Assembly: GCF_004361885.1 (NCBI RefSeq)
Contig: NZ_SNWH01000024.1
Coordinates: forward strand, 1-33,350
Length of the DNA: 33,350 nucleotides
Direction of reading: 5' to 3'
From: Halomonas ventosae
GTDB lineage: Bacteria; Pseudomonadota; Gammaproteobacteria; Pseudomonadales; Halomonadaceae
Made by a program: the position numbers and the translations under genes
Notes under the pieces: generated by a model
What the model saw: only the letters and a program-made list of their open reading frames with translations
Databases searched by the model: none
What the model was told of the DNA's origin: nothing
In this document: positions 9,124 to 18,633 of the stretch, piece by piece
Numbering within the stretch: position 1 is the stretch's first letter
How the letters are laid out: each line of letters opens with the position of its first letter

Positions 9124-9315
9124 TCAGTCACCTGCCTTCTCGTTGAGCACCGTCTTCACGCGGGCAATGTCACGACGAACCTGCTTGAGCAGATGTGTCT
9201 GAGTCAGCTGACCGGTGGCCTTCTGCATGCGCAGGTTGAACTGCTCGCGGAGGAGTTCGAAGAGCTGCTCCTGGAGCTGCTCGGCTGACTTTTCACGAAT
9301 TTCCTGGGCTTTCAT
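9124..9315 (-). CDS. rpmC: 50S ribosomal protein L29
   Basis: L29 (uL29) lies at the tunnel exit next to L23 and forms part of the docking site for trigger factor and SRP. The ATG at 9315 gives 63 residues, exactly the E. coli length: [20 protein letters not shown] and the signature [20 protein letters not shown]. The preceding GTG would add one methionine. The rplP stop and the rpmC start share one base (TGATG), so translation is probably coupled. Confidence 0.97.
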   Translation of the reverse strand: MKAQEIREKSAEQLQEQLFELLREQFNLRMQKATGQLTQTHLLKQVRRDIARVKTVLNEKAGD

Positions 9316-9728
9316 CACATCACCGTCCGTTTCACAAAGGTGGTGGAGACCGGGAACTTCTGGGCAGCCAGGGCGAATGCCTCGCGGGCGAGCTCCTCGG
9401 AAACGCCCTCGATCTCGTACAGAACCCGACCCGGCTGGATCTGCGCGACCCAGTACTCGACGGAGCCCTTGCCCTTGCCCATGCGAACTTCCAGGGGCTT
9501 CTTGGAAATCGGCTTGTCAGGGAAGACGCGGATCCAGATCTTGCCGCCACGCTTGACGTGACGAGTGATCGCACGGCGACCTGCCTCGATCTGACGGGCG
9601 GTGACACGGCCCCGACCAGTGGCCTTGAGACCATACTCGCCGAAGCTCACCTTGCTTCCGCGATGCGCCAGGCCACGGTTGCGGCCCTTCTGCATCTTGC
9701 GGAACTTCATACGCTTAGGTTGTAACAT
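9315..9728 (-). CDS. rplP: 50S ribosomal protein L16
   Basis: L16 (uL16) helps position A-site tRNA and is needed for late 50S maturation. The product has 137 residues (E. coli 136). It starts [20 protein letters not shown] and contains [20 protein letters not shown]; the arginine in this stretch is the one hydroxylated in E. coli. It overlaps rpmC by one base and follows rpsC by 15 nt. Confidence 0.98.
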   Translation of the reverse strand: MLQPKRMKFRKMQKGRNRGLAHRGSKVSFGEYGLKATGRGRVTARQIEAGRRAITRHVKRGGKIWIRVFPDKPISKKPLEVRMGKGKGSVEYWVAQIQPGRVLYEIEGVSEELAREAFALAAQKFPVSTTFVKRTVM

Positions 9729-9743
9729 CGACTCGCTCTCCCC

Positions 9744-10442
9744 TTATCTGGAACCTTTCTTCTTGGAGGGCGCGGCCTGCGGCTGCTTGGCCTTGGCGCG
9801 GACCTCCTCGATGCCCCCGAGGATTTCACCCTTGAATACCCAGACCTTGACACCGATGATGCCGTAGGTTGTCTTGGCCTCGTAGGTGGCGTAGTCGATA
9901 TCCGCGCGCAGGGTGTGCAGCGGGACGCGACCTTCCCGATACCACTCGGTGCGGGCGATCTCGGCGCCACCGAGGCGGCCGGAGAGCATCACCTTGATGC
10001 CGCCGGCGCCCAGGCGCATGGCGTTCTGCACGGAGCGCTTCATGGCACGGCGAAACATCACGCGGCGCTCAAGCTGGCCGGCAATGTTCTGCGCGACGAG
10101 CTTGGCATCGAGCTCAGGCTTGCGGACTTCCTCGATGTTGACATGCACCGGCACGCCCATCATCGCGGTAACGTCACGGCGCAGCCGGTCGACGTCCTCG
10201 CCCTTCTTGCCGATCACAATGCCCGGGCGGGCGGTGTGAATGGTGATGCGGGCGTTGTTGGCCGGGCGCTCGATGGTAATGCGACTCACAGACGCATTCT
10301 TCAGGCGCTCTTCCAGGAAGCGACGCACTTCGAGGTCGCTGTTCAGCTTGTCGGCATAGGCGCCGCGCTCGGCATACCACACCGAGGTATGGTCCTTGAC
10401 GATACCCAGGCGAATGCCTGTTGGATTGACTTTCTGACCCAT
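9744..10442 (-). CDS. rpsC: 30S ribosomal protein S3
   Basis: S3 (uS3) is a 30S head protein lining the mRNA entry channel. The product has 232 residues (E. coli 233). It starts [20 protein letters not shown]. The KH domain contains [16 protein letters not shown], with the GxxG-type loop, and the C-terminal domain has [19 protein letters not shown] lysine-rich tail ends SKKKGSR. It lies between rplV (11 nt upstream) and rplP. Confidence 0.98.
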   Translation of the reverse strand: MGQKVNPTGIRLGIVKDHTSVWYAERGAYADKLNSDLEVRRFLEERLKNASVSRITIERPANNARITIHTARPGIVIGKKGEDVDRLRRDVTAMMGVPVHVNIEEVRKPELDAKLVAQNIAGQLERRVMFRRAMKRSVQNAMRLGAGGIKVMLSGRLGGAEIARTEWYREGRVPLHTLRADIDYATYEAKTTYGIIGVKVWVFKGEILGGIEEVRAKAKQPQAAPSKKKGSR

Positions 10443-10453
10443 CTGGTCGACTC

Positions 10454-10786
10454 CTACTTCTCGGCTACCTTGACGGTGATGTGGCAGGTGCGCTTCAGGA
10501 TGCGGTCCGCACGGCCCTTGGCGCGCGGACGGATGCGCTTGAGCGTCATGCCCTCATCGACGCAGATGGTCGAGACACGCAGCTCGTCGATATCCATGCC
10601 GTCGTTTTCTTCCGCATTCGCGATGGCGGACTGCAGCACCTTCTTGACCAGCTTGGCGGCCTTCTTCGGGGAGAAGGTCAGCAGGTCGAGCGCCTCGGCG
10701 ACCGGTTTACCGCGCACCTGGTCAGCCACCAAACGGGCCTTCTGGGCGGATAAACGAGCGCCACGCAGCTTTGCTGTGACTTCCAT
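10454..10786 (-). CDS. rplV: 50S ribosomal protein L22
   Basis: L22 (uL22) has a globular surface domain and a beta-hairpin that lines the exit tunnel near the macrolide site. The product has 110 residues, as in E. coli. It starts [20 protein letters not shown]; the hairpin region includes [20 protein letters not shown], which looks wild type. It follows rpsS by 18 nt. Confidence 0.98.
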   Translation of the reverse strand: MEVTAKLRGARLSAQKARLVADQVRGKPVAEALDLLTFSPKKAAKLVKKVLQSAIANAEENDGMDIDELRVSTICVDEGMTLKRIRPRAKGRADRILKRTCHITVKVAEK

Positions 10787-10804
10787 CTCTCAATCCTCTC
10801 TGGC

Positions 10805-11080
10805 TTACCGTTTGGCTTTCCTGTCCGCCGCATGACCGCGATAGAGGCGGGTAGCAGCGAATTCGCCCAGCTTGTGGCCAACCATTTCCTCGGAGACATG
10901 CACCGGGACGTGTTGGCGACCGTTATGGACCGCAATGGTGAGCCCGACCATATTGGGCAGGATCATCGAACGACGCGACCAGGTCTTGATCGGTTTGCGG
11001 TCGTTCTTCTCCACTGCAGTCTCGACCTTCTTCAGCAGATGAAGGTCAATGAAGGGACCTTTCTTCAGTGAACGTGGCAC
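10805..11080 (-). CDS. rpsS: 30S ribosomal protein S19
   Basis: S19 (uS19) forms a head complex with S13 and contacts the A-site finger. The product has 91 residues (E. coli 92). It starts [20 protein letters not shown] and contains the signature [23 protein letters not shown]. It lies 33 nt after rplB. Confidence 0.98.
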   Translation of the reverse strand: MPRSLKKGPFIDLHLLKKVETAVEKNDRKPIKTWSRRSMILPNMVGLTIAVHNGRQHVPVHVSEEMVGHKLGEFAATRLYRGHAADRKAKR

Positions 11081-11113
11081 AGCCGTTACCTCTTGATGTC
11101 TTGGCGTTGGATC

Positions 11114-11944
11114 TTATTTCCGGGCCTTGCGGCGACGGATGATCAGCTTGTCGGTGCGCTTGTTCTTGCGGGTCTTGTGGCCCTTGGTGGGGATGCCCCA
11201 CGGAGATACCGGATGACGCCCGCCGCTGCTGCGGCCTTCGCCGCCGCCATGCGGGTGATCCACCGGGTTCATGGCCACGCCGCGAACGGTCGGGCGCACC
11301 CCTCTCCAGCGCTTCGCACCGGCCTTGCCAAGCTGACGCAGGCTGTGCTCGGAGTTGCTCACTTCCCCCAAGGTCGCGCGGCACTCAGCCAGCACCTTGC
11401 GCATCTCGCCGGAGCGCAGACGCAGGGTGGCATAGTTGCCTTCGCGGGCGACCAGCTGGGCGCTGGTGCCGGCGCTGCGTACAAGCTGGGCGCCCTTGCC
11501 GGGCTTGAGCTCGATGCAATGCACGGTGGAACCCAGCGGGATGTTGCGCAGCGGCAACGCATTGCCCTTCTTGATCGGCGCGTTGACACCGGACTCGAGA
11601 CGGTCACCGGCACTCACGCCCTTGGGCGCGATGATGTAGCGACGCTCGCCGTCGAGGTACTTGAGCAGCGCGATATGGGCGCTGCGGTTCGGGTCATGCT
11701 CCAGGCGCTCGACGATAGCCGGGATGCCATCCTTGGTGCGCCTGAAGTCGATGATCCGGTAGTGATGACGGTGACCACCGCCCACGTGACGGGTGGTGAT
11801 GCGACCGTAGTTGTTACGGCCACCGGACTTGGACTGTTTCTCGAGCAGCGGCGCGTAGGCGCGACCCTTGTACAGCTCCTCACCAACGATCTTGACGACG
11901 TGGCGACGACCGGCGGATGTGGGTTTAGTCTTGACGATTGCCAT
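11114..11944 (-). CDS. rplB: 50S ribosomal protein L2
   Basis: L2 (uL2) is one of the largest 50S proteins, required for subunit association and close to the peptidyl-transferase centre. The product has 276 residues (E. coli 273). It starts [20 protein letters not shown]. The C-terminal signature [15 protein letters not shown] holds the conserved histidine (E. coli His229). The basic tail ends [11 protein letters not shown]. It lies 17 nt after rplW. Confidence 0.98.
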   Translation of the reverse strand: MAIVKTKPTSAGRRHVVKIVGEELYKGRAYAPLLEKQSKSGGRNNYGRITTRHVGGGHRHHYRIIDFRRTKDGIPAIVERLEHDPNRSAHIALLKYLDGERRYIIAPKGVSAGDRLESGVNAPIKKGNALPLRNIPLGSTVHCIELKPGKGAQLVRSAGTSAQLVAREGNYATLRLRSGEMRKVLAECRATLGEVSNSEHSLRQLGKAGAKRWRGVRPTVRGVAMNPVDHPHGGGEGRSSGGRHPVSPWGIPTKGHKTRKNKRTDKLIIRRRKARK

Positions 11945-11961
11945 GATCCGTACTCCTGCCC

Positions 11962-12258
11962 TTATTCGGCGCCAGAGAAGTCTTCAAGCGTCTCGCCGGC
12001 GGCCAGTGTCACGTACGCCTTGCGATAACCCTTGCGGTGACCCAGACCCTGCGCGGTGCGCTTGGTCTTGCCCTTCATGTTCAGCACCTGAACACGGTCG
12101 ACCTTCTTGCCGAACAGCTCCTGCACGGCTGCCTTGATCTCGGGCTTGGTCGCGTCGCCTGCCACCTTGAACACGTACTGGTTGCGCTCGGCGGCCATGG
12201 CGGCCTTCTCGGTCACGTGCGGACCGAGCAGAACCTTGAATACACGTTCCTGGTTCAT
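11962..12258 (-). CDS. rplW: 50S ribosomal protein L23
   Basis: L23 (uL23) sits at the tunnel exit and is the main anchor for trigger factor and SRP. The product has 98 residues (E. coli 100). It starts [20 protein letters not shown] and has the basic hairpin [20 protein letters not shown]. Its ATG overlaps the rplD stop by four bases (ATGA), which implies coupling. Confidence 0.98.
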   Translation of the reverse strand: MNQERVFKVLLGPHVTEKAAMAAERNQYVFKVAGDATKPEIKAAVQELFGKKVDRVQVLNMKGKTKRTAQGLGHRKGYRKAYVTLAAGETLEDFSGAE

Positions 12259-12863
12259 GCCAGCTTCTCCTCGAATTTACGCAGGGCGGAGACGGTGACC
12301 AGCACCTTGTCGAAGGCGACCAGGCTCACCGGATCGGCGGCGGCGACATCCAGCACATCCACGTTGGGAATGTTGCGGGCGGCAAGGTACAGGTTCTCGT
12401 CGACTTCCTCGGTGACGATCAGCACCTTCTCCAGGCCCAGCTCCTCGAGCTTGGCGACCAGCTGCTTGGTCTTGGGCGCATCGACGGCGAAGCCATCGAC
12501 GGCCACCAGGCGCTCCTGGCGGACCAGCTCGGAGAGGATCGAGCGCATGGCCGCGCGGTACATCTTGCGGTTGACCTTCTGGGAATGATCCTGCGGACGG
12601 GCCGCGAAGGTCACGCCGCCGCTGCGCCAGATCGGCGAGCGGATGGTCCCGGCACGGGCACGACCGGTGCCCTTCTGACGCCACGGCTTCTTGCCGCCAC
12701 CGCGCACGTCGGAACGGTTCTTCTGGGCACGGGTACCCTGGCGACCACCGGCCAGATAGGCGGTGACGACCTGGTGCACGAGGGCCTCGTTGAATTCTTT
12801 GCCAAAGGTGGCGTCGGATACCTCGACAGTACCGGCCCCTGCACCTGCAAGATTCAGATTCAT
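12255..12863 (-). CDS. rplD: 50S ribosomal protein L4, probable operon regulator
   Basis: L4 (uL4) binds 23S rRNA domain I and sends a loop into the exit tunnel. In E. coli it is the autogenous repressor of the S10 operon. The product has 202 residues (E. coli 201). The extended loop region contains [20 protein letters not shown], followed by [20 protein letters not shown]; the C-terminal domain resembles its homologues. It lies 14 nt after rplC. A 23S-like element upstream of rplC (13532-13586) is a likely L4 target, so this gene may encode the repressor acting there. Confidence 0.98.
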   Translation of the reverse strand: MNLNLAGAGAGTVEVSDATFGKEFNEALVHQVVTAYLAGGRQGTRAQKNRSDVRGGGKKPWRQKGTGRARAGTIRSPIWRSGGVTFAARPQDHSQKVNRKMYRAAMRSILSELVRQERLVAVDGFAVDAPKTKQLVAKLEELGLEKVLIVTEEVDENLYLAARNIPNVDVLDVAAADPVSLVAFDKVLVTVSALRKFEEKLA

Positions 12864-12877
12864 CGGTAAGTTCCCCT

Positions 12878-13516
12878 TCAGCCTGCTTTGACGGCGCTGC
12901 GCACGATGACATCACTGCCGGTGGCACCGGGTACGGCACCCTTGATCAGCAACAGGTTACGTTCGGCATCGACACGGACGATTTGCAGGCTCTGCACGGT
13001 GCAGCGCACATTGCCCATCTGGCCAGCCATCTTCTTGCCCTTGAACACGCGGCCCGGCGTCTGGCACATGCCGATGGAACCCGGCGCGCGATGCGACAGG
13101 GAGTTACCGTGGGTGTTGTCCTGGGTGCGGAAGTTCCAGCGCTTGACGGCGCCCTGGAAACCCTTGCCCTTGGAGGTGCCGGTCACGTCGACCATCTGAC
13201 CAGCTTCGAAGAGGGATACGGTGAGTTCGCCGCCCACTTCCAGAGCATCAACGCCTTCTGTCAGGCGGAACTCCATCAGCGAACGACCGGCCTCGACACC
13301 TGCCTTGGCGAACTGCCCGGCCTGGGCTTTCGACAGATGCTTGGCCTTGCGGGAGCCGGTTGTCACCTGAACCGCGGCGTAGCCGTCGCTCTCGACGGAC
13401 TTCACGCGCGTCACGCGGTTGGGCTCAACCTCGATCACGGTCACGGGCACGGATGCACCGTCTTCGGTGAAGACGCGGGTCATACCGGCCTTCCTACCGA
13501 CTAAACCGATAGTCAT
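12878..13516 (-). CDS. rplC: 50S ribosomal protein L3
   Basis: L3 (uL3) initiates 50S assembly and reaches the peptidyl-transferase centre. The product has 212 residues (E. coli 209). It starts [20 protein letters not shown]. The central extension contains [20 protein letters not shown]; Gln152 matches the glutamine methylated by PrmB in E. coli. The ATG is preceded by AGGAG with 7 nt spacing. The 164-nt gap from rpsJ is unusually long for this operon, and its last part copies a 23S rRNA domain I region, ending 3 nt before that AGGAG. Confidence 0.98.
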   Translation of the reverse strand: MTIGLVGRKAGMTRVFTEDGASVPVTVIEVEPNRVTRVKSVESDGYAAVQVTTGSRKAKHLSKAQAGQFAKAGVEAGRSLMEFRLTEGVDALEVGGELTVSLFEAGQMVDVTGTSKGKGFQGAVKRWNFRTQDNTHGNSLSHRAPGSIGMCQTPGRVFKGKKMAGQMGNVRCTVQSLQIVRVDAERNLLLIKGAVPGATGSDVIVRSAVKAG

Positions 13517-13531
13517 TCTCAGTCTCCTATA

Positions 13532-13586
13532 GTGTACGGGGCTATCACCCGCTATGGCTGCCCTTTCCAGAGCATTCCACTAGCAC
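13532..13586 (-). promoter_or_regulatory. 23S rRNA domain I mimic, candidate L4 operator
   Basis: On the minus strand this 55-nt segment aligns without gaps to E. coli 23S rRNA helices 18-20, about 44 of 55 identical by my recalled sequence. It starts GTGCTAGTGGAA, has a UGGAAA loop closed by UGCUC/GGGCA (13570-13574 with 13559-13563), then a GGGTGATAGCCCC hairpin, and ends GTACAC. The E. coli loop is closed by GCGUC/GGCGC, so three pairs differ while pairing is kept. GUG and CAC at the ends can close the element. L4 binds this area of 23S rRNA. The element ends 3 nt before the rplC Shine-Dalgarno (13524-13528), so L4 binding could block rplC translation. Function is inference. Confidence 0.75.
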
Positions 13587-13623
13587 GTTGTATGACGCCA
13601 TCCCGGCGTGGCGGCTGCTGCGT

Positions 13624-13655
13624 AGCGCTGCCTATCGTTGGGCAGACCAGGCGCT
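13624..13655 (-). other. additional hairpin in the rpsJ-rplC spacer
   Basis: CTGCC and GGCAG arms around an 8-nt loop are extended by AGCG/CGCT across a one-sided bulge. It lies between the rpsJ stop and the 23S-like element and may be part of the same regulatory leader or a processing site. No function can be read from sequence alone. Confidence 0.4.
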
Positions 13656-13680
13656 GGGCCGCGAAGTGTCTAGTGTGGTG

Positions 13681-13992
13681 TCAGTTGAGCTTGATCTGCA
13701 CGTCCACGCCGGCGGCGAGGTCGAGCTTCATCAGTGCATCAACGGTCTTTTCGGTGGGTTCGACGATGTCGAGCACCCGCTTGTGGGTACGAATCTCGTA
13801 CTGGTCGCGCGCGTCCTTGTTGACGTGTGGCGAGATCAGCACGGTATAGCGCTCGCGATTGGTCGGTAGAGGAATCGGACCACGCACCTGGGCGCCGGTA
13901 CGCTTGGCGGTATCTACGATTTCCGCGGCGGACTGGTCGATCAGGCGATGGTCGAAGGCCTTCAACCGAATGCGAATCTTCTGGTTCTGCAT
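13681..13992 (-). CDS. rpsJ: 30S ribosomal protein S10 / NusE
   Basis: S10 (uS10) is a 30S head protein and, as NusE, part of antitermination complexes and the NusG bridge between polymerase and ribosome. The product has 103 residues, as in E. coli. It starts [20 protein letters not shown] and contains the signature [21 protein letters not shown] chose the ATG at 13992 for the canonical start; the longer frame to 14088 would run through the promoter. It has its own strong promoter and a short leader, and is separated from rplC by 164 nt. Confidence 0.98.
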   Translation of the reverse strand: MQNQKIRIRLKAFDHRLIDQSAAEIVDTAKRTGAQVRGPIPLPTNRERYTVLISPHVNKDARDQYEIRTHKRVLDIVEPTEKTVDALMKLDLAAGVDVQIKLN

Positions 13993-14015
13993 TTGCCCTA
14001 ACTCCAATGGAATCT

Positions 14016-14031
14016 GACGGCGCGAGCCGTC
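14016..14031 (-). other. small hairpin in the rpsJ leader
   Basis: GACGGC and GCCGTC form a perfect 6-bp stem with a four-base loop (TCGC on the minus strand). It sits in the middle of the roughly 57-nt rpsJ leader. It is far smaller than the multi-hairpin S10 leader of E. coli. Confidence 0.5.
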
Positions 14032-14055
14032 AACCCACGCATTCAAAGGATGCGC

Positions 14056-14084
14056 ATTATAGTCACGCCGGCGACGAGAGTCAA
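14056..14084 (-). promoter_or_regulatory. S10 operon promoter
   Basis: On the minus strand TTGACT (14084-14079) and a perfect TATAAT (14061-14056) are separated by exactly 17 nt. This is the best sigma-70 promoter in the window. It lies after the hairpin that ends tuf, and predicts an rpsJ leader of only about 57 nt. Confidence 0.88.
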
Positions 14085-14104
14085 ACACTCGCTCCGGTGC
14101 GCAG

Positions 14105-14131
14105 AAAGGGGGCTCCTTACGGAGCCCCCTT
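14105..14131 (-). terminator. terminator or attenuator after tuf
   Basis: Eleven base pairs (14106-14116 with 14121-14131) close a TTAC/GTAA loop 22 nt after the tuf stop. The minus-strand tail is only TTTC, so termination may be partial. It separates the str genes from the S10 promoter. Confidence 0.72.
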
Positions 14132-14153
14132 CAATCGGTCAAGCAGCGAAACC

Positions 14154-15347
14154 TTACTCGAGGATCTTGGCCACGACACCAGCGCCGACGGTACGGCCGC
14201 CTTCACGGATGGCGAAGCGCAGGCCGTCATCCATGGCGATCGGAGCGATCAGGCTGACCACCATCTTAACGTTGTCACCCGGCATGACCATCTCGACGCC
14301 TTCCGGCAGTTCGCAGGTACCGGTGATATCGGTGGTACGGAAGTAGAACTGCGGACGATAGCCCTTGAAGAACGGGGTGTGACGCCCCCCCTCGTCCTTG
14401 CTCAGCACATACACCTCGGCCTCGAACTTGGTATGCGGGGTGATGGTGCCCGGCTTGGCCAAGACCTGACCACGCTCGACATCGTCACGCTTGGTGCCGC
14501 GCAGTAGGGCACCGACGTTCTCACCGGCACGCCCTTCGTCGAGCAGCTTGCGGAACATCTCGACGCCGGTGACGACAGTCTTGACGGTGTCGCGAATACC
14601 GACGATCTCGACCTCCTCACCGGCCTTGACAACGCCACGCTCGACACGGCCGGTGACCACGGTGCCGCGGCCGGAGATGGAGAATACATCCTCGATCGGC
14701 ATCAAAAACGGCTGATCAATGGCACGCTCGGGCTCCGGGATGTAGTCATCCAGCGCCTTGATCAGGTTGGCCACGGCAGTGGTACCCATGCCGTTGTCGT
14801 CCTTGCCTTCCAGGGCCATCAGGGCGGAACCAGTAATGATCGGTGTGTCATCACCCGGGAAGTCATACTCGTCGAGGAGTTCACGAACCTCCATCTCGAC
14901 CAGCTCCAGGAGCTCCTCGTCGTCGACCATGTCGGCCTTGTTCAGGAACACGACGATGTACGGCACGCCGACCTGGCGAGACAGCAGGATGTGCTCACGG
15001 GTCTGCGGCATGGGACCGTCGGCAGCGGACACGACCAGGATAGCGCCGTCCATCTGAGCGGCACCAGTGATCATATTCTTGACGTAGTCGGCGTGTCCCG
15101 GGCAGTCCACGTGCGCATAGTGACGCGCCTCGGACTGGTACTCGACGTGAGAGGTGGCGATGGTGATGCCGCGCTCACGCTCTTCCGGCGCATTGTCGAT
15201 GGCGTCGAACTCACTCCAGTCGCCACCGAACACCTCGGCGGAAACGCGAGTCAGGGCCGCAGTCAGCGTGGTCTTGCCGTGGTCGACGTGACCGATGGTA
15301 CCGACGTTGACGTGCGGTTTGGAACGTTCAAATTTTTCCTTAGCCAC
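14154..15347 (-). CDS. tuf: elongation factor Tu
   Basis: EF-Tu is the GTPase that brings aminoacyl-tRNA to the ribosomal A site. The product has 397 residues (E. coli 394). Visible GTPase motifs are GHVDHGKT at 19-26, RGITI at 59-63 with the conserved threonine, DCPGH at 81-85 and NKAD at 136-139. Domains 2 and 3 follow, including [17 protein letters not shown] and the C-terminal [15 protein letters not shown]. It lies 29 nt after fusA and is followed by a terminator hairpin. It is the only tuf in the window: the second copy usual beside tRNA-Trp/secE is absent. Confidence 0.98.
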   Translation of the reverse strand: MAKEKFERSKPHVNVGTIGHVDHGKTTLTAALTRVSAEVFGGDWSEFDAIDNAPEERERGITIATSHVEYQSEARHYAHVDCPGHADYVKNMITGAAQMDGAILVVSAADGPMPQTREHILLSRQVGVPYIVVFLNKADMVDDEELLELVEMEVRELLDEYDFPGDDTPIITGSALMALEGKDDNGMGTTAVANLIKALDDYIPEPERAIDQPFLMPIEDVFSISGRGTVVTGRVERGVVKAGEEVEIVGIRDTVKTVVTGVEMFRKLLDEGRAGENVGALLRGTKRDDVERGQVLAKPGTITPHTKFEAEVYVLSKDEGGRHTPFFKGYRPQFYFRTTDITGTCELPEGVEMVMPGDNVKMVVSLIAPIAMDDGLRFAIREGGRTVGAGVVAKILE

Positions 15348-15376
15348 TGCTATAACCTCTTTACGTTAGCTAACGG

Positions 15377-17497
15377 TTAACCGTTCTGGTTGATGACGGC
15401 TTCAACGACGCTGGACGGCGCCTCTTCGTAGTCCGCAAACTCCATGACGTAGCTTGCGCGGCCCTGAGACTGAGAACGCAGATCGGTCGCGTAACCGAAC
15501 ATCTCAGCCAGAGGTACCGTGGCGCGGATGACCTTGCCCATGGAGGAGTCATCCATGCCCTGGACAAGGCCACGACGGCGGTTCAGGTCGCCCATCACAT
15601 CCCCCATGAACTCCTCCGGGGTCACGACCTCGACCTTCATCACCGGCTCGAGGAGCACGGCCTTGGCCTTTTTGGCACCTTCCTTGACGGCCATGGAAGA
15701 GGCAACCTTGAACGCGGTCTCGTTCGAGTCCACGTCATGGTAGGAACCGTCGAACAGCGTGACCTTGACGTCAATCATCGGATAGCCCGCGATGACACCG
15801 TTCTGCAGCTGCTCGTAGGCCCCTTTCTCGACGGCCGGCACGTATTCCTTGGGAACCACGCCGCCAACGATCTCCGAGGCGAACTTGAAGTGCATGTCTT
15901 CGTCTTCGCCCTTGTCCTCTGCGGTGAGCGGCTCGATGCGCAGCCATACATGACCGTATTGGCCGCGTCCACCAGACTGGCGAACGAACTTGCCTTCCTG
16001 TTCGACCTTGGCACGAATGGTCTCGCGATAGGCCACCTGTGGCTTGCCGATATTGGCCTCGACCTTGAACTCACGACGCATGCGGTCGACGAGGATATCA
16101 AGGTGCAGCTCACCCATGCCGGAAATGATGGTTTGGCCGGTCTCCTCATCGGTGCGGACCTGGAAGGAGGGATCCTCCTGGGCTAGCTTGCCCAGCGCCA
16201 CACCCATCTTCTCTTGGTCGGCCTTGGACTTCGGCTCCACAGCCACGGAGATCACCGGATCGGGGAACTCCATGCGCTCAAGCACGATCTTGTCGTTCAG
16301 GTCGCACAGGGTATCACCGGTGGTGACGTCCTTGAGGCCGATGCAGGCGGCGATATCGCCAGCCAGCACTTCCTTGATTTCCTCGCGGGAGTTGGCATGC
16401 ATCTGAACGATACGACCGACACGCTCCTTCTTCTCCTTGACGGAGTTGTAGACGCTATCGCCCGACTTCAGCACGCCCGAATAGACGCGAATGAAGGTCA
16501 GGGTGCCGACGAAGGGGTCGGTGGCAATCTTGAACGCCAGCGCGGAGAAGGGGGCGCTATCGTCCGCCTCGCGGGTGGCGATAGTGCCGTCCTTGTCGTC
16601 CAGCTCACCTTCGATGGCCTTGACCTCGGTGGGCGACGGCATGTACTCGATGACACCATCCAGCACGGCCTGCACGCCCTTGTTCTTGAACGCCGAGCCG
16701 CAGGTCACCAGAACGATTTCGTTGTCCAGGGTACGACGGCGCAGACCGGCCTTGATCTCTTCGGGGGTGAGCTCGCCCTCTTCGAGGTACTTGTCCATCA
16801 GTTCCTCAGAGGATTCGGCGGCCGCCTCGACCATCTCCTCACGATACTTCTCGGCTGTCTCCTGGAGCTCGGCGGGGATATCCACCAGCTCGTAGTTCAT
16901 GCCGAAGTTCTCTTCATCCCAGAGGATGGCCTTCATCTGGATGAGATCGATGACGCCTTTGAAATCTTCCTCGGTGCCCCAGTTGATCTGGATCGGCACG
17001 GCATTGGCGCCCAACTTCTGCTTGAGCTGATCGACGACCATGAAGAAGTCGGCACCGGTGCGGTCCATCTTGTTGACGAAGACCATGCGCGGGACTTCGT
17101 ACTTATTCGCCTGGCGCCATACGGTCTCGGTCTGCGGCTGTACGCCGGAGGAGCCGCACAGCACCACGACGGCGCCGTCGAGTACGCGCAGTGAGCGCTC
17201 CACCTCGATGGTGAAGTCGACGTGCCCGGGGGTGTCGATGATATTGATGCGATGTTCTTCGAACTGCTTGTTCATGCCCTGCCAGAAGCAGGTGGTCGCC
17301 GCGGAGGTGATGGTGATGCCACGCTCCTGCTCCTGCTCCATCCAGTCCATGGTGGCGGCACCCTCATGGACCTCGCCGACCTTGTGGGACAGGCCGGTAT
17401 AGAACAGGATGCGCTCGGTGGTAGTGGTCTTGCCGGCGTCTACGTGCGCAACGATACCGATGTTGCGGTAGCGTTTTAGCGGAGTCTTGCGAGCCAC
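15377..17497 (-). CDS. fusA: elongation factor G
   Basis: EF-G is the GTPase that drives translocation and, with RRF, ribosome recycling. The product has 706 residues (E. coli 704). GTPase motifs are AHVDAGKT at 17-24, RGITI at 59-63, DTPGH at 88-92 and NKMD at 142-145. Domains II to V follow; domain IV contains [18 protein letters not shown], typical of canonical EF-G, and the end has [16 protein letters not shown]. It lies 60 nt after rpsG and 29 nt before tuf, the classical str order. Confidence 0.98.
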   Translation of the reverse strand: MARKTPLKRYRNIGIVAHVDAGKTTTTERILFYTGLSHKVGEVHEGAATMDWMEQEQERGITITSAATTCFWQGMNKQFEEHRINIIDTPGHVDFTIEVERSLRVLDGAVVVLCGSSGVQPQTETVWRQANKYEVPRMVFVNKMDRTGADFFMVVDQLKQKLGANAVPIQINWGTEEDFKGVIDLIQMKAILWDEENFGMNYELVDIPAELQETAEKYREEMVEAAAESSEELMDKYLEEGELTPEEIKAGLRRRTLDNEIVLVTCGSAFKNKGVQAVLDGVIEYMPSPTEVKAIEGELDDKDGTIATREADDSAPFSALAFKIATDPFVGTLTFIRVYSGVLKSGDSVYNSVKEKKERVGRIVQMHANSREEIKEVLAGDIAACIGLKDVTTGDTLCDLNDKIVLERMEFPDPVISVAVEPKSKADQEKMGVALGKLAQEDPSFQVRTDEETGQTIISGMGELHLDILVDRMRREFKVEANIGKPQVAYRETIRAKVEQEGKFVRQSGGRGQYGHVWLRIEPLTAEDKGEDEDMHFKFASEIVGGVVPKEYVPAVEKGAYEQLQNGVIAGYPMIDVKVTLFDGSYHDVDSNETAFKVASSMAVKEGAKKAKAVLLEPVMKVEVVTPEEFMGDVMGDLNRRRGLVQGMDDSSMGKVIRATVPLAEMFGYATDLRSQSQGRASYVMEFADYEEAPSSVVEAVINQNG

Positions 17498-17557
17498 GTT
17501 GGAACTCCCCGTTGGTTGGCGATGCGTAGTGAAGCGCTACACTCAGAAGCGGTGCAT

Positions 17558-18028
17558 TTAGAAGCGATAATGAGAGAAGGCCTTGTTGGCTTCTGCCATG
17601 CGATGCACGTCTTCCCGCTTCTTGACGGCCGAGCCCTTGCCTTCGGCGGCATCGAGCATCTCGCCGGCGAGGCGCAGCACCATGGTCTTCTCGCCACGGC
17701 GACGGGCCGCATCGACCAGCCAGCGCATGGCCAGTGCATGACGGCGCGAGGGACGAACCTCCACAGGCACCTGGTAGGTCGCGCCGCCAACACGGCGGGA
17801 TTTGACCTCGACCATGGGCTGGATAGCTTCCAGCGCCTTGTCGAAGATCTCCAGCGGCTCGTCCTTGCTACGCTCGGCAACCCTATCCAGCGCACCATAG
17901 ACGATACGCTCAGCCACAGACTTCTTGCCGCCGATCATCAGGTGGTTCATGAACTTTGCCAGGCGCTCGCTTCCGAACTTGGGATCCGGGAGGATCTCGC
18001 GCTTGGCCGCTACTCTTCTTCTAGGCAT
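17558..18028 (-). CDS. rpsG: 30S ribosomal protein S7
   Basis: S7 (uS7) initiates assembly of the 30S head and lines the E site; in E. coli it represses str-operon translation. The product has 156 residues, the usual bacterial length. It starts [20 protein letters not shown] and contains [20 protein letters not shown]. The C-terminus ends KAFSHYRF. The 118-nt gap from rpsL is where S7 control would act, but I could not define a binding site in it. Confidence 0.98.
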   Translation of the reverse strand: MPRRRVAAKREILPDPKFGSERLAKFMNHLMIGGKKSVAERIVYGALDRVAERSKDEPLEIFDKALEAIQPMVEVKSRRVGGATYQVPVEVRPSRRHALAMRWLVDAARRRGEKTMVLRLAGEMLDAAEGKGSAVKKREDVHRMAEANKAFSHYRF

Positions 18029-18146
18029 GATAAGCCCTCATCAAAGGATCCTTCAGGTAAACCCGAGACTCCTGCCGATAGCAGCGCTCGACCTTACTCT
18101 TATCAGACCGTGGTCAAATTGGGAGACTGTCGCGTACCCTGCCCGG

Positions 18147-18521
18147 TCAGACCTTGGGACGCTTGGTGCCGTACTTGGAACGGCCCTGCTTGCGGTTCTG
18201 CACGCCGGAGGTGTCCAAGGCGCCACGCACGGTGTGATAGCGCACACCGGGAAGATCCTTGACGCGGCCGCCACGAATCAGCACCACGGAGTGCTCCTGG
18301 AGGTTGTGGCCTTCACCACCAATATACGAGGAGACCTCGTAGCCGTTGGTCAGGCGAACACGGCACACCTTGCGCAGTGCGGAGTTCGGCTTCTTCGGGG
18401 TGGTGGTGTAGACGCGAGTACAGACGCCGCGCTTCTGTGGGCAGGCCTGCAGTGCAGGCACGTCGCTCTTGGCGGCCTGGCGCTTGCGCGGCTTGCGCAC
18501 GAGCTGGTTGATCGTTGCCAT
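18147..18521 (-). CDS. rpsL: 30S ribosomal protein S12
   Basis: S12 (uS12) is at the decoding centre and controls accuracy. The product has 124 residues, as in E. coli. It starts [20 protein letters not shown] and contains [14 protein letters not shown]; Lys43 there is wild type, as is the [11 protein letters not shown] loop, so no classical streptomycin-resistance change is present. It is the first str gene, with its own promoter just after rpoC. Confidence 0.98.
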   Translation of the reverse strand: MATINQLVRKPRKRQAAKSDVPALQACPQKRGVCTRVYTTTPKKPNSALRKVCRVRLTNGYEVSSYIGGEGHNLQEHSVVLIRGGRVKDLPGVRYHTVRGALDTSGVQNRKQGRSKYGTKRPKV

Positions 18522-18565
18522 GGTGTGTCGCTGACTCCAATGGGTTGCCTTGCCTAGTTTTCAGC

Positions 18566-18581
18566 GGGTGCGGGCGCACCC
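18566..18581 (-). other. hairpin in the rpsL leader
   Basis: GGGTGC and GCACCC form a 6-bp stem with a four-base loop between the str promoter and the rpsL start. It has no T-tract. It may be a leader stability element. Confidence 0.4.
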
Positions 18582-18603
18582 ACCCCACTGTTAAAGGCTG
18601 CGC

Positions 18604-18633
18604 ATTCTAATGGCTGACGCCACGCGTCGTCAA
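18604..18633 (-). promoter_or_regulatory. str operon promoter (rpsL)
   Basis: On the minus strand TTGACG (18633-18628) and TAGAAT (18609-18604) are separated by 18 nt. Each box matches the sigma-70 consensus at five of six positions. The -35 box begins at the base immediately after the rpoC hairpin. Confidence 0.72.

Noticed and set aside
13532..13586. A 23S rRNA pseudogene fragment instead of an operator
   Set aside because: The likeness stops sharply at the GUG/CAC closing pairs, stem changes keep pairing, and the site abuts the rplC ribosome binding site. It is not fully excluded without the local 23S sequence.
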